In this document: piece after piece, positions 33,667-41,480 of the stretch | Numbering within the stretch: position 1 is the stretch's first letter | How the letters are laid out: every line of letters begins with the position of its first letter | From: Pseudomonas fluorescens | Lineage (GTDB): Bacteria; Pseudomonadota; Gammaproteobacteria; Pseudomonadales; Pseudomonadaceae | NCBI RefSeq assembly: GCF_002837185.1 | Contig: NZ_KZ478027.1 | Span: 1-41,480 of the forward strand | Direction of reading: 5' to 3' | Length of the DNA: 41,480 bases | The notes under the pieces: model-generated | What the model was told of the DNA's origin: nothing | Database searches by the model: none | Seen by the model: only the letters and a program-made list of their open reading frames with translations | Position numbers and translations under genes: made by a program

Positions 33667-34221
33667 ATGGCCACGTTCACCAAGACCGCACTGCTGCTGG
33701 CCCTCGCGCTTACCGCCGGCAGCGTATGGGCAGCCTCCAAGGCGACCACGCAAACCATCTCCACCCTGGGCGGCAAGTTCACCTTCAACCTGCCCAAGGC
33801 CTACACCGCCGACGCCCTGCCCGCTGGTAAAGCCGATGATGGCACCGCCGATACCCAGGGCACCCTGTATGCCAACGCCACCACGAAAAGTGTGGTGATC
33901 GTCGCCGAAACCGTGCGTAACGATGGGGTAGCCATCAAGGATAACGACCCGCAGTTCCTCGATGGCGCCGTTGCCGACTTCGTCAAGAACCAGAGCGCCG
34001 CCCTGCCCGACTTCAAGAAGCAAAACGAGAAAAAACTCACCTACAAGGGCCTCGGCCTGCGGCAGGTCGACAGCACCGCCACCCAGGGCGGCGGCAAGAC
34101 GTTGAGCTCCACCTTTCTCGGCGGTTCGGGCAATCAGTTGCTGGTGATCCAGGCGATTTCGCGGGCGGATGATGTGAAGGGGCATGCCGCGCTGGTGAAG
34201 CAGATTACCGGCGGCAAGTAA
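33667..34221 (+). CDS. DcrB-like periplasmic protein
   Basis: A 184-residue exported protein. Signal peptide ~1-22 (LLLALALTAGSVWA). The rest resembles E. coli DcrB from memory: LGGKFTFNLPKAYTAD corresponds to its LDGKLSFSLP, and KGLGLRQVDS...LSSTFLGGSGNQLLVIQA to KGHKMQQLDS...YSSVILGNVGNQLLTMQI. E. coli DcrB is a lipoprotein linked to phage C1/C6 entry and envelope function. This copy lacks a lipobox Cys and should be soluble in the periplasm. GGAG precedes the ATG by six bases. It reads the same way as the Kef gene, 72 bases behind it. Confidence 0.72.
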   Translation: MATFTKTALLLALALTAGSVWAASKATTQTISTLGGKFTFNLPKAYTADALPAGKADDGTADTQGTLYANATTKSVVIVAETVRNDGVAIKDNDPQFLDGAVADFVKNQSAALPDFKKQNEKKLTYKGLGLRQVDSTATQGGGKTLSSTFLGGSGNQLLVIQAISRADDVKGHAALVKQITGGK

Positions 34222-34248
34222 GCCAATTTCCCAAGCAACACAACACCA

Positions 34249-34340
34249 ATGTGGGAGGGGGCTTGCCCCCGATAGCGGTGAATCAGTCGATACATCCGTG
34301 ACTGAAATACCGCCATCGGGGGCAAGCCCCCTCCCACATT
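34249..34340. repeat. REPIN: two inverted REP sequences
   Basis: AATGTGGGAGGGGGCTTG... is mirrored at the far end by ...CAAGCCCCCTCCCACATT, with arms of about 32 bases (one mismatch, AGCGG vs CCGCC side) flanking a short spacer. It lies between the convergent DcrB-like and esterase genes, where the hairpin may stop transcription from both sides. Confidence 0.95.
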
Positions 34341-34352
34341 TTCAACTGCGTT

Positions 34353-35072
34353 TCACTGCATACTTTTCTCTAGCCAGGCTTTCAGGTCCTGGACTTCGGC
34401 CTCGCTGATCGTATGGTTCATCCCCGGATACCCATGAAATTCCGGCTTCAATCCCAACCCCTCGAGCACCTCATTCGCCCGCGTTCCCGAGGCATAAGGC
34501 AGTGCCTGGTCCAATGTGCCATGGCCGATAAAGATGGCCAGCTTGCCCAACGCCGCATCCGGCTTTAGCTGGGCCTTGAGTACCGGCAACACACTGCCGC
34601 TCAGGGCCGCGATGCCACGCATCAACTCGGGCCTGCGCAAACCCACCTCATAGGACATGATCGCCCCCTGGCTGAACCCGACCAGGAACACACGATCACT
34701 CATGGTGTGGTACTTGGCGGTGGCCTTGACCACAAAGTCTTCAATCAGCCTGGCGCTGCTGTGCAGATCGGCCGTCACTCCATCGTAATCCCCGTCACCG
34801 GGGGTCTTGGTGAACCAGCGATAGCCACGTGGCTCCACCGGCATCGGCGCACGCACCGACAGGTAGGTCCAGGTGGAAGGCAGCGCATCCTTGATGCCGA
34901 ACAGGTCTTCCTCGTTGCTGCCAAAGCCATGCAGGAAAATCACCAGCGGTTGGTTGCGTGCATCGCCCTGGGTTTGCTCCAGGTACGACAGCGGCAAGTC
35001 GGTGTGCAGTACCGAATCCGCCTGGGCGACACCGGCCAGCAAGGTCAGGGTGAGAGCGAGCAATTTGAGCAT
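34353..35072 (-). CDS. Secreted phospholipase/carboxylesterase-family hydrolase
   Basis: A 239-residue exported serine esterase of the Abhydrolase_2 (carboxylesterase/lysophospholipase/acyl-thioesterase) family. Signal peptide ~1-18 (cleavage after AQA). HGFGSNEEDLF (48-58) is the oxyanion loop, GFSQG holds the nucleophile Ser134, and Asp188 (GTLDQALP) and His220 (GMNHTIS) complete the triad. Length and spacing match the family (about 220 plus leader). The ATG at 35072 follows GAGGGAC. It begins 12 bases after the cobF stop and may be transcribed with it, though no functional tie to cobalamin is evident. Confidence 0.88.
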   Translation of the reverse strand: MLKLLALTLTLLAGVAQADSVLHTDLPLSYLEQTQGDARNQPLVIFLHGFGSNEEDLFGIKDALPSTWTYLSVRAPMPVEPRGYRWFTKTPGDGDYDGVTADLHSSARLIEDFVVKATAKYHTMSDRVFLVGFSQGAIMSYEVGLRRPELMRGIAALSGSVLPVLKAQLKPDAALGKLAIFIGHGTLDQALPYASGTRANEVLEGLGLKPEFHGYPGMNHTISEAEVQDLKAWLEKSMQ

Positions 35073-35084
35073 AGGAACGGTCCC

Positions 35085-35840
35085 TCAGGGTTTGCGCAAC
35101 AAATAGGTGTCCATGATCCAGCCATTGGCGAGCCGCGCAGCCTTGCGCACCCGTTGGATGTCTTGCGCCACGTCAGCCACTTTGCCGCTGATCAGGATTT
35201 CGTCCGGCGTGCCCAGGTAGGCGCCCCAGTAGATATCCAGGTCCTGATCCGCCACGCTGCGGTAGGAATCTTCGGCATCGAGCATCACCACCAGGGTGTC
35301 GGCATCACTCGCCTGCCCCGCCGCCAGGCGCCGCCCGGTGGTGATTTCGACGGACTTGCCGATCCGGTTCAACGGCACTTTATGCCGGGCCGCCAAGGCC
35401 TGCACGCTGGTAATGCCGGGGATCACCTCGAACTCGAACTCACAGCGGCCGTCGGCCAGGATCGCCTGCAGGATGCGAATGGTGCTGTCGTACAACGCCG
35501 GGTCACCCCAGGCCAGAAACGCGCCCACTTCGCCGTCGGCCATTTCCTCGTTGATCATACGCTCGAAGGTGTGCTGCTTGTCGCGGTTGAGGTCCCGCAC
35601 GGCGGTGGTGTAGTCAATATCACCGCGCGTGCGCTCAGGGCATTGAGCCTCGACGAAGCGATAGCCGGGCTCGGTGATGTAGGTCTCGCAGATTTCACGC
35701 CGCAGGTCGATCAGCTTGTCCTTGCTCTGGCCCTTGTCCATCAGGAAAAACACGTCGGTGCGGTTCAGCGCCTTTACGGCCTGCATCGTGATGTAGTCGG
35801 GGTTGCCGGCGCCGATGCCGATGATCAGGATGCGTTTCAT
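35085..35840 (-). CDS. cobF: Precorrin-6A synthase (deacetylating)
   Basis: A 251-residue SAM-dependent methyltransferase of aerobic cobalamin synthesis. CobF methylates C-1 of precorrin-5 and releases acetate to give precorrin-6A. The corrin methyltransferase fold is shown by the N-terminal GIGAGNPDYITMQA, AFLAWGDPALYDS in the middle and EVIPGITSVQALAA; the extended C-terminal half with WGAYLGTPDEILI and NGWIMDTYLLR is typical of CobF. Length is normal (about 250). It sits downstream of a histidine-phosphatase-fold gene (45-base gap) and upstream of the esterase. The remaining cob genes are not in the window. Confidence 0.93.
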   Translation of the reverse strand: MKRILIIGIGAGNPDYITMQAVKALNRTDVFFLMDKGQSKDKLIDLRREICETYITEPGYRFVEAQCPERTRGDIDYTTAVRDLNRDKQHTFERMINEEMADGEVGAFLAWGDPALYDSTIRILQAILADGRCEFEFEVIPGITSVQALAARHKVPLNRIGKSVEITTGRRLAAGQASDADTLVVMLDAEDSYRSVADQDLDIYWGAYLGTPDEILISGKVADVAQDIQRVRKAARLANGWIMDTYLLRKP

Positions 35841-35885
35841 GGGTTGCTCTCATTGCGGGGCGTGGATTTTGCCATGACCTGGGCC

Positions 35886-36440
35886 TCAGGCGTGAGTTTC
35901 CAGGCGCAGGCGCCAGCGCGCATTGAAGCGCAACTCGGTACAAGACAGCGGCTCAACGTCGATCAGATAGAACATCGAGAACGGACACCGCATGACGTAC
36001 AGCAGCGCGGCGCGGATAACGAACGGATGGGTGATGGCCAGCACGTGACCGGGTTGGCTCTCGAGGGACTTGATCCATTGCCCGACCCGCGCGCACAGCT
36101 GATCCACCGACTCGCCGCCATGCGGTGCACGGGCGCCGTCGGTGAGCCAGGCGTTCAATTCATCGCTGTTCAGGTGGCGCACAGCCTGGCCTTTCCAGTG
36201 CCCAAGGTCCAGGTCGCGCAGGGCCTGTTCGATGTTCGGCTGCGCGCCGAACAACGCCGCCGTCTGCCGGGTACGCGCCTCCGGCCCGCACACCAGGCGC
36301 GCAGCCTTGGGGTAACGACCTGCCAGAGACCGTTCCGCGCCTTGCCAGTCCATGAGCAGCGACTCGTCATCGGCAAAGCATGCCTGTTTCTGCGCCGCCG
36401 TGGCCGCATGGCAGATCAGGGTCAAACGGGTAGCCTGCAC
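35886..36440 (-). CDS. Histidine-phosphatase-superfamily protein with altered RHG motif (cobalamin-associated)
   Basis: A 184-residue phosphoglycerate-mutase-fold protein. The RHG motif that normally carries the phosphorylated His reads CHA (LICHAATAAQ): the His is kept but Arg and Gly are changed. Other elements remain: ARTRQTAALFG, GGESVDQL (acid residue), and a second His in AITHPFVIRAALL. I choose GTG 36440, with GGAG eight bases upstream; GTG 36449 would put the ribosome site on the start itself. Position before cobF suggests a role in cobalamin synthesis such as a CobC-like alpha-ribazole phosphatase, but the altered motif makes activity uncertain. Confidence 0.75.
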   Translation of the reverse strand: MQATRLTLICHAATAAQKQACFADDESLLMDWQGAERSLAGRYPKAARLVCGPEARTRQTAALFGAQPNIEQALRDLDLGHWKGQAVRHLNSDELNAWLTDGARAPHGGESVDQLCARVGQWIKSLESQPGHVLAITHPFVIRAALLYVMRCPFSMFYLIDVEPLSCTELRFNARWRLRLETHA

Positions 36441-36518
36441 GCAATACACTCCGCCGGGATGAGGCTGCCAAGCCTGGCGCAGTTAACGCGTCGATGCAAC
36501 GCCCGACCACCGTACCAA

Positions 36519-37838
36519 TCAGGCCAATGCCGCCCCGGCGGGCGCCGTCACCGGGCTGCCGCTGGCCACGAAGTCCTCTTTGCGCAGCAGCACCAGCGCA
36601 ATCAACGACACCACCCCGGTCGCCACATAAAAGTACCAGGGCGAGGTAATGTCGCCGGTCACCTTGATCAGCCAGGTGGAAATCAACGGCGCGCTGCCGC
36701 CAAACACCGCAACCGGCACGTTGTACGCCACGGCGATCCCAGTGGAGCGGATGCGCGTGGGCAGCAGTTCGCTCATCAGCGCATAGGTGGACGAAGCATA
36801 CAGGCCGAACAGAATCGCCACCGCCATCAACGGCGCGAAGAAGGTTGCCGGCGTGGCGGTCGGTGCCATCTTGAACAGCCAGAACATCGCCAGGGTCGCC
36901 AGCGTGCCGATCACCATCAGGAACGGCTTACGCCCATATTTATCGGTGAAGGCGCCGCCGAACGGCATGACGAACGCCGCAGAAAAACTGGCGACGAACA
37001 CATAGAGCAACGTGGTGCCGCTGTCGAACTTGAGGATCTTGGCCATGTAAGTCGAGGCAAAGGTCAGCACCAGATAAAAGATCGAGCTGTGCAGGGTGAT
37101 GATGAAGAACACCAGGGCAACCGCGCGTTTCCATTGCCAGACTTCGCGCAGGGGTGCGCGAGAAGTTTGCCCGGCGCGTTGCAGGGCAAGGAACTCGGGG
37201 CTGTCTTCGAGCTTGAGGCGGATGTACATGGAAATGAAGCCCAAGGGCGCGGCGATCAGGAACGGCACGCGCCAGGCCCATTCCTGCATCGTGTCGGCGC
37301 CCAGCACCCAGGTCATGCCGTTGGCCACGGCGCCGCCCAGCAACAGGCCAAGCACGGCGGTAACCATCAACCAGCAGGTGGCAAAGCCGCGTCGGCCGGG
37401 GCCGGCGTATTCGGAAATGAAACTGGTAACCGTGCCGATCTCACCGCCCGCGGAGAAGCCTTGCACGCAGCGCACCAGGATCAACAGGATCGGGGCGACG
37501 ATGCCCAGGGTTGCGTAAGTGGGCAGCAAACCGAGCATCACCGTGGAGCCGGTCATCATCACCAGCGCCATGATCAGGGTTTTACGCCGGCCGATCTTGT
37601 CCGCCAGCGGGCCGAAGAACAGCCCGCCCAGGGGCCGGATGAAGAAGCTCAGGGCAAACGCGGCAAAGCTGGCCAGCAGGCTGGTGGTAGGGTCGTCGGA
37701 GACGAAGAACGCCTGGCCGATATAGACGGCAAGAAAGCCGTAGACGCCGTAGTCGTACCACTCGATCAAGTGGCCGGAGGTGGCACCGAGAAACGCACGG
37801 CGGCGTTTGCGGACAGTGTCTTGCGCGTGATTGCCCAT
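36519..37838 (-). CDS. MFS transporter of the metabolite:H+ symporter (MHS) family
   Basis: A 439-residue inner-membrane importer with 12 helices. The N-terminal ATSGHLIEWYDYGVYGFLAVYIGQAFF, the loop FGPLADKIGRRKTL and RCVQGFSAGGEIGTVTSFISEYA are hallmarks of the MHS group (ProP, KgtP, ShiA), which bring in organic acids or compatible solutes with protons. Length is typical. It is the last gene of a likely operon behind an acyl-CoA ligase (33-base gap) and a thiolase, so its substrate is probably a carboxylic acid that those enzymes activate and cleave. Substrate not defined. Confidence 0.9.
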   Translation of the reverse strand: MGNHAQDTVRKRRRAFLGATSGHLIEWYDYGVYGFLAVYIGQAFFVSDDPTTSLLASFAAFALSFFIRPLGGLFFGPLADKIGRRKTLIMALVMMTGSTVMLGLLPTYATLGIVAPILLILVRCVQGFSAGGEIGTVTSFISEYAGPGRRGFATCWLMVTAVLGLLLGGAVANGMTWVLGADTMQEWAWRVPFLIAAPLGFISMYIRLKLEDSPEFLALQRAGQTSRAPLREVWQWKRAVALVFFIITLHSSIFYLVLTFASTYMAKILKFDSGTTLLYVFVASFSAAFVMPFGGAFTDKYGRKPFLMVIGTLATLAMFWLFKMAPTATPATFFAPLMAVAILFGLYASSTYALMSELLPTRIRSTGIAVAYNVPVAVFGGSAPLISTWLIKVTGDITSPWYFYVATGVVSLIALVLLRKEDFVASGSPVTAPAGAALA

Positions 37839-37871
37839 CGAGGGGACTCCTTGTCTGTTTATCGATCCGTG

Positions 37872-39401
37872 CTAGAGCGCGGCGATACTCGCCGCTTTGA
37901 GCCATTGTCGCAAGTCGGTCTTGAGGATTTTGCCGTAGCTGTTTTTGGGCAATTCGCTGCGCCACACATATTTTTTTGGTTTCTTGAACGATGCCATGCG
38001 CGCCAGGAACCATGCCGTCAGCTCGGCTTCGTCGAGGGACTGGCCACTGCGCGTCACCACAAATGCCACCACCGACTCGCCCCATTGCGGGTCCGGCTCG
38101 CCCACCACGCACACTTCAAACACCTCGGGATGCTGGGCCAGCACTTCCTCGACTTCGCGCGGGTATACATTGCTGCCGCCGCTGATGATCACGTCCTTGG
38201 AGCGATCCGTGAGGGTCAGGTAGCCGGCGGGGTCGAGAAAACCGATATCTCCGGTCAGCAACCAGCCATCAACCAAGGCCTGGCGCGTGGCCTCGGGGTT
38301 ACGCCAATAGCCCTGCATCACCGTGGCGCCACGTACGGCAATTTCGCCGCGCGTTCCCGTGGGCAGCGATTGGTGCTCGGTATCGAGAATGCGGATTTCC
38401 ACGCAGGCTTGCGCATGGCCAACGGACGCGGCCAGGGTCGCCCAGTCGGGGCGCTGGCGGTCGGCAATCAGCCCACGGGGCAGCACGCTGATGGTCATCG
38501 GGCTCTCGCCCTGGCCGTAGATCTGCACCAGGCGGGCGCCGAAGGTGTCGACGGCGTCGCGCAAGTCGGCCAGGTACATCGGGCCACCGCCGTAGACCAT
38601 GGTCTTGATGCCTTCGCCACTGTAACCCTGGCGTCGCGCCTGCTCGACCATGCGCTTGACCATGGTCGGCGCGGCAAACAGCGAAACACCGCCCAGCTCG
38701 GCCGCCAGGCCAAACAGCTCGGCGGCGTCAAACCCGTTGGACGCCGGCACCACATGCCGCGCGCCGCAGCGTACGTGAATAAAGTTATAGAGCCCGGCGC
38801 CATGAGACATCGGCGCGGCATACAGCGCCGCATCGTCGGCGCTCACCGGGTCGACATCGGTGGCGTAACACAACGACATGGCGATCAGGTTGCCATGGGA
38901 CAGCATCACCCCCTTGGAACGCCCGGTGGTGCCTGAGGTGTAGAACAGCCAGGCGAGGTCGTCGGCCTGGCGCGGCACCGGTTGCTCCAGGGTTGGCCAG
39001 CCCCGGTCCGGCGCCAGCGCATGGCCATCGAGCTCTGCGCAGCACAGGGGCAGGTCATGCGACGAAAACACCCGGCCGCCATCGGTAAAGATCAAGCGGG
39101 CCTGGGCGTTATCGGCGATCCACGCCGCCTCGGTCGGGTGCAGCTTGGCATTGATCGGCACCGCCACCGCCCCCATCCACCAGATGGCATAGAGCAGCTC
39201 CAGGTAGTCGCAGCTGTTTTTCATCAGCACCGCCACCGCATCCCCTGGCTGCACGCCGTGCTGGTCTACCAGGTGCGCGGCGCGCTGGCGCACATGGGCG
39301 GCGAAGGTGGCGTAGTCGGCCACTTGCCGCGAGCCGTCGAACAACGCCGGACGTTGCGGGTTGCGACGCTGGGTGTCGTGCAACCAGTTGGCAATGTTCA
39401 T
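37872..39401 (-). CDS. Acyl-CoA synthetase (AMP-forming ligase)
   Basis: A 509-residue cytoplasmic enzyme of the ANL superfamily that activates a carboxylic acid with ATP and CoA. Motifs: P-loop YTSGTTGRSKG (154-164), the A5 motif YGQGESP (~294), TGDIG (~387), the hinge LTDRSKDVIISGGSNVYPREVEE and the catalytic Lys of KNSYGKIL near residue 495. The length and the SNVYP segment fit medium-chain, fatty or aromatic acyl-CoA ligases; specificity is not readable. It starts three bases after the thiolase stop and is followed by the MHS transporter, suggesting an uptake-activation-cleavage pathway. Confidence 0.9.
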   Translation of the reverse strand: MNIANWLHDTQRRNPQRPALFDGSRQVADYATFAAHVRQRAAHLVDQHGVQPGDAVAVLMKNSCDYLELLYAIWWMGAVAVPINAKLHPTEAAWIADNAQARLIFTDGGRVFSSHDLPLCCAELDGHALAPDRGWPTLEQPVPRQADDLAWLFYTSGTTGRSKGVMLSHGNLIAMSLCYATDVDPVSADDAALYAAPMSHGAGLYNFIHVRCGARHVVPASNGFDAAELFGLAAELGGVSLFAAPTMVKRMVEQARRQGYSGEGIKTMVYGGGPMYLADLRDAVDTFGARLVQIYGQGESPMTISVLPRGLIADRQRPDWATLAASVGHAQACVEIRILDTEHQSLPTGTRGEIAVRGATVMQGYWRNPEATRQALVDGWLLTGDIGFLDPAGYLTLTDRSKDVIISGGSNVYPREVEEVLAQHPEVFEVCVVGEPDPQWGESVVAFVVTRSGQSLDEAELTAWFLARMASFKKPKKYVWRSELPKNSYGKILKTDLRQWLKAASIAAL

Positions 39402-39404
39402 GGC

Positions 39405-40583
39405 TCAATACCGGCGCGCGTGCAGGACCGAGGCGTAGTTGGCCACCGCCATTCCACCCATGTTGAACACCAGCCCGAACTCCGCGTTGGGCACCGCCAG
39501 GCCGATTGGCTCGCCGGTCAATTGCCGGAACGCCAGGGCATGCATCGAGACACCGGTCGCGCCGACGGGATGGCCCTTGGCCTTGAGCCCACCGGAAAGG
39601 TTCACCGGCAAGCGCCCGCCCGCACGCACCACACCGCTGTCAAGCACACGGTGCCCCTCGCCTTTGGGCGCCAGGCCCATGGCTTCGTAGATCAGCAGTT
39701 CGGCGATGGTGAAGCAATCATGCACCTCGGCGAAACTCAGATCGGCCAGGGTCACATTCGCCCCGCGCAGCGCCGCATGAATCGCCCGCTGCGGGCCTTC
39801 AAACGCAAGGATGTCGCGCTGGGCAATGGGCAAGGTGTCGTTGACCTGGGTCATCGCGCGAATCTGCACATCGCGGCGAAACGCCCGCGCCCGCTTGGGT
39901 GAAGCCAGGATGATCGCCGCAGCACCGTCGCTGATCAGCGAGCAATCGGTGAGGCGCAGCGACTCGGCCACGAACGGGTTGCTCTGGGACACGTTGTTGC
40001 AGTGCTCGAAATTCATCTCGCGGTGCATCTGCGCCAACGGGTTAGCCATGGCATTGGAGTGGTTCTTGGTGGCAATCGCCGCCATCGAGCCCAGCGGGCT
40101 GTGGTAGCGCTCGGCGTATTGGCGCGCGGCGCGGCCGAACAGCTGCGGGAAACTCAGGCCGGCTTCGGCGGCATCGTTCTGGTAACCGGCACCGGCCAGC
40201 GCCTGGGTGACGGCGGCCGTGGAGGTGTGGGTCATTTTTTCGGCACCCACCACCAGCACCAACTCCGCGCTGCCGGAAAGAATCGCATTGACCCCGGCCT
40301 GAATCGCCGCCGAACCGGAAGCACAAGCGTTTTCACAGCGCGTGGCCGGCTTGAAGCGCAGCCCGGGGTCGGCCTGCAGCAGCAATGACGCGGCAAAGCC
40401 GTCGGGCACCAGCCCGGCATTGAAGTGGCCGAGGAACAGCGCGTCGATTTGCGACGCCTCGAGGTCGGCGTCGCTGAGGGCCTCACGCGTGACCTGAACA
40501 ATCAGATCCTCCAGCGTGGTGCCTTCCAGACGACCAAAACGCGAATGACCAGCGGCAACGATAGACACGCAATCAACAGGCAT
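39405..40583 (-). CDS. Thiolase-family acetyl-CoA acetyltransferase
   Basis: A 392-residue enzyme of the thiolase superfamily, SCP2/lipid-transfer branch. The nucleophile is Cys87 in ENACASGSAA. Further family motifs are AEVHDCFTIAELL and GGLKAKGHPVGATG (His and Gly of the active site) and a terminal GMAVANYASVL. It would cleave a beta-ketoacyl-CoA with CoA (or condense acetyl-CoA). The ATG at 40583 gives the expected MPVDCVSIVAAG N-terminus; a GTG at 40643 would add 20 unlike residues. First gene of the thiolase-ligase-transporter operon, divergent from a PAS-LuxR regulator. Confidence 0.9.
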   Translation of the reverse strand: MPVDCVSIVAAGHSRFGRLEGTTLEDLIVQVTREALSDADLEASQIDALFLGHFNAGLVPDGFAASLLLQADPGLRFKPATRCENACASGSAAIQAGVNAILSGSAELVLVVGAEKMTHTSTAAVTQALAGAGYQNDAAEAGLSFPQLFGRAARQYAERYHSPLGSMAAIATKNHSNAMANPLAQMHREMNFEHCNNVSQSNPFVAESLRLTDCSLISDGAAAIILASPKRARAFRRDVQIRAMTQVNDTLPIAQRDILAFEGPQRAIHAALRGANVTLADLSFAEVHDCFTIAELLIYEAMGLAPKGEGHRVLDSGVVRAGGRLPVNLSGGLKAKGHPVGATGVSMHALAFRQLTGEPIGLAVPNAEFGLVFNMGGMAVANYASVLHARRY

Positions 40584-40655
40584 AATCAATTTCTTCTGTT
40601 CTTCAACCGGACTTTCCTTACAATGACCCAGCTCTGGCCGCACGCCAATTCGTGT

Positions 40656-40694
40656 AACTACTTACATGGATAAGTAGTTTTACATGGATAAGTA
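40656..40694. promoter_or_regulatory. Inverted and direct repeats in the thiolase-luxR intergenic region
   Basis: AACTACTTA, CATGGA, TAAGTAGTT is a perfect 9-base inverted repeat at 40656-40679. Overlapping it, TTACATGGATAAGTA occurs twice, at 40662 and 40680, exactly 18 bases apart. It sits between divergent promoters and is a probable operator of the adjacent LuxR-type regulator. Confidence 0.65.
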
Positions 40695-40723
40695 TTCGCC
40701 AGTGAGTTGAACAACGAGGCAGG

Positions 40724-41302
40724 ATGCCCATGACCGTGTTTACCCAGCCATTGCAAGACCTCGAACGCCTGGCGTTCAAACTGTCCCCCGCTCCGCAGTT
40801 GGTGACCAGCAACCGCGTAATACTCGACTGCAACGACGCCTTCCTGAAACTGTTCGGCTATGCCCGCGAGACGTTGGTCAATCAGTTGACCTTGCTGATC
40901 TACCCGTCCCAGGCCGACTACCACGCCATCGGCAAGCGCAGCCATGACTGGTTGCTCGACAGCGACAACGGTTTTTATTCCGACGAGCGCTTCATGCAGC
41001 ATCGCAACGGCGAGGTGTTCTGGGCCAAATCCCATGGCTACACCCTCACGCCCAGGGACCCGTTCAAGCTGATGATCTGGCACTTCGAACGCCTGGACCG
41101 CTGTCACCAGGGCACCGGAGACCTGACGCCGCGGGAGCGGGAGATTGCCATGCACATCGTGAACGGGCTCAAATCCAAGGAAATCGCCCTGCGCCTGGGG
41201 ATTTCCCACCGCACGGTGGAAGTGCATCGGGCGCGGTTGATGAGGAAGTTGCAGGCCAAGACAGTGGTGGAGTTGGTGTCGAAGATTATTATGGTGGCGT
41301 GA
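40724..41302 (+). CDS. PAS-domain LuxR-type transcriptional regulator
   Basis: A 192-residue regulator. Residues ~25-125 form a PAS-like sensor (VILDCNDAFLKLFGYARETLVNQ, then FMQHRNGEVFWAKSHGYTL). Residues ~133-190 form a LuxR/FixJ helix-turn-helix (LTPREREIAMHIVNGLKSKEIALRLGISHRTVEVHRARLMRKL). There is no receiver domain, so it is a one-component regulator. The ATG at 40724 and a second ATG at 40730 both have GAGG/AGG upstream and the start is open by two residues. It likely controls the divergent thiolase-ligase-MHS operon through the intergenic repeats, with an unknown small-molecule signal. Confidence 0.88.
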   Translation: MPMTVFTQPLQDLERLAFKLSPAPQLVTSNRVILDCNDAFLKLFGYARETLVNQLTLLIYPSQADYHAIGKRSHDWLLDSDNGFYSDERFMQHRNGEVFWAKSHGYTLTPRDPFKLMIWHFERLDRCHQGTGDLTPREREIAMHIVNGLKSKEIALRLGISHRTVEVHRARLMRKLQAKTVVELVSKIIMVA

Positions 41303-41480
41303 GGGGGGCTTGCCCTCGTGACGGCCGAACAGCCAACGCGTATCTACCTGACGCTCCGAGGTCCAAATGTGGGAGGGGGCTTGCCCCCGATGGCGGCCGA
41401 ACAGCCAACGCGTATCTACCTGACACTCCGAGGTCCAAATGTGGGAGGGGGCTTGCCCCCGATGGCGGCCGAACAGCCAA
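41303..41480. repeat. Tandem REP array, about 72-bp period, running off the window
   Basis: CTTGCCC cores begin at 41309, 41380 and 41452. Each unit has a REP head (GTGGGAGGGGGCTTGCCCCC) followed by the same GGCCGAACAGCC and CGCGTATCTACCTGAC spacer. Two units are almost identical and the first is slightly diverged. The array directly follows the stop of the PAS-LuxR gene and is truncated by the window edge. Confidence 0.92.

Noticed and set aside
34707..38936. 1409-codon plus-strand open frame
   Set aside because: It runs antisense through the esterase, cobF, phosphatase, MHS transporter and ligase genes, all of which show family motifs.
41289..41480. 63-codon minus-strand frame with a repeated AVRPPSGASPLPHLDLG motif
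   Set aside because: It is the translation of the tandem REP array, not a gene.

Overview
This window is a GC-rich chromosomal segment of a fluorescent Pseudomonas, probably P. fluorescens group. The evidence is a pyoverdine-type peptide synthetase, P. fluorescens-type REP elements (GTGGGAGGGGGCTTGCCCCCGAT), and typical Pseudomonas neighbourhoods such as nrtR/pncA-pncB-nadE, bmtA, mntH and cobF. I see no rRNA, tRNA or CRISPR array, and no phage or insertion sequence. Most long plus-strand reading frames across 1-12.7 kb and 34.7-39.9 kb are antisense shadows of GC-rich genes.

Layout. 1-12692 (minus): the first 4230 codons of a giant NRPS, read as C-A-T-E / C-A-T / C-A-T / C-A(cut). The A-domain pocket residues predict D-Ser, L-Lys and Gly, and the gene matches PvdI, which extends the PvdL-made precursor. 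12851-13503: a HicAB toxin-antitoxin pair divergent from it. 13482-16071 (minus): a MATE plus MFS exporter pair. 16244-17703 (minus): a cysteine-free, repeat-bearing, harpin/HrpF(NolX)/HrpK-like secreted protein with a near-perfect hrp box (HrpL sigma promoter) about 70 bp upstream and no type III secretion genes nearby. This is the most unusual locus in the window. 17778-18248: a small unknown membrane protein.

18366-21897: NAD salvage, as an operon pncA-pncB-nadE divergent from the repressor gene nrtR, with an 8+5+8 palindrome between them. 21964-23869: a polyol-dehydrogenase-like SDR divergent from an AraC-family regulator. 24042-26035: a nucleoside uptake operon (Tsx-type outer-membrane channel plus NUP family protein) behind a PurR/LacI-type palindrome. 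26144-26317: a 57-residue metallothionein on the minus strand. 26407-27355: two small YdcZ-type DMT transporters, divergent from a LysR regulator.

28616-35072: the manganese transporter mntH; an alpha/beta hydrolase fused to a YaaW-like domain; a Kef-type K+/H+ antiporter; a DcrB-like periplasmic protein; and a secreted carboxylesterase. 35085-36440: cobF and a histidine-phosphatase homologue with an altered RHG motif, in one operon with the esterase. 36519-40583: a thiolase / acyl-CoA ligase / MHS-family transporter operon that looks like uptake and CoA-dependent breakdown of an organic acid, divergent from a PAS-LuxR regulator with repeated operator-like DNA between them. The window ends in a tandem REP array.

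The genes form independent housekeeping and accessory modules rather than one pathway. Functional links are clear within the NAD salvage, nucleoside uptake, cobF and thiolase-ligase-transporter groups.
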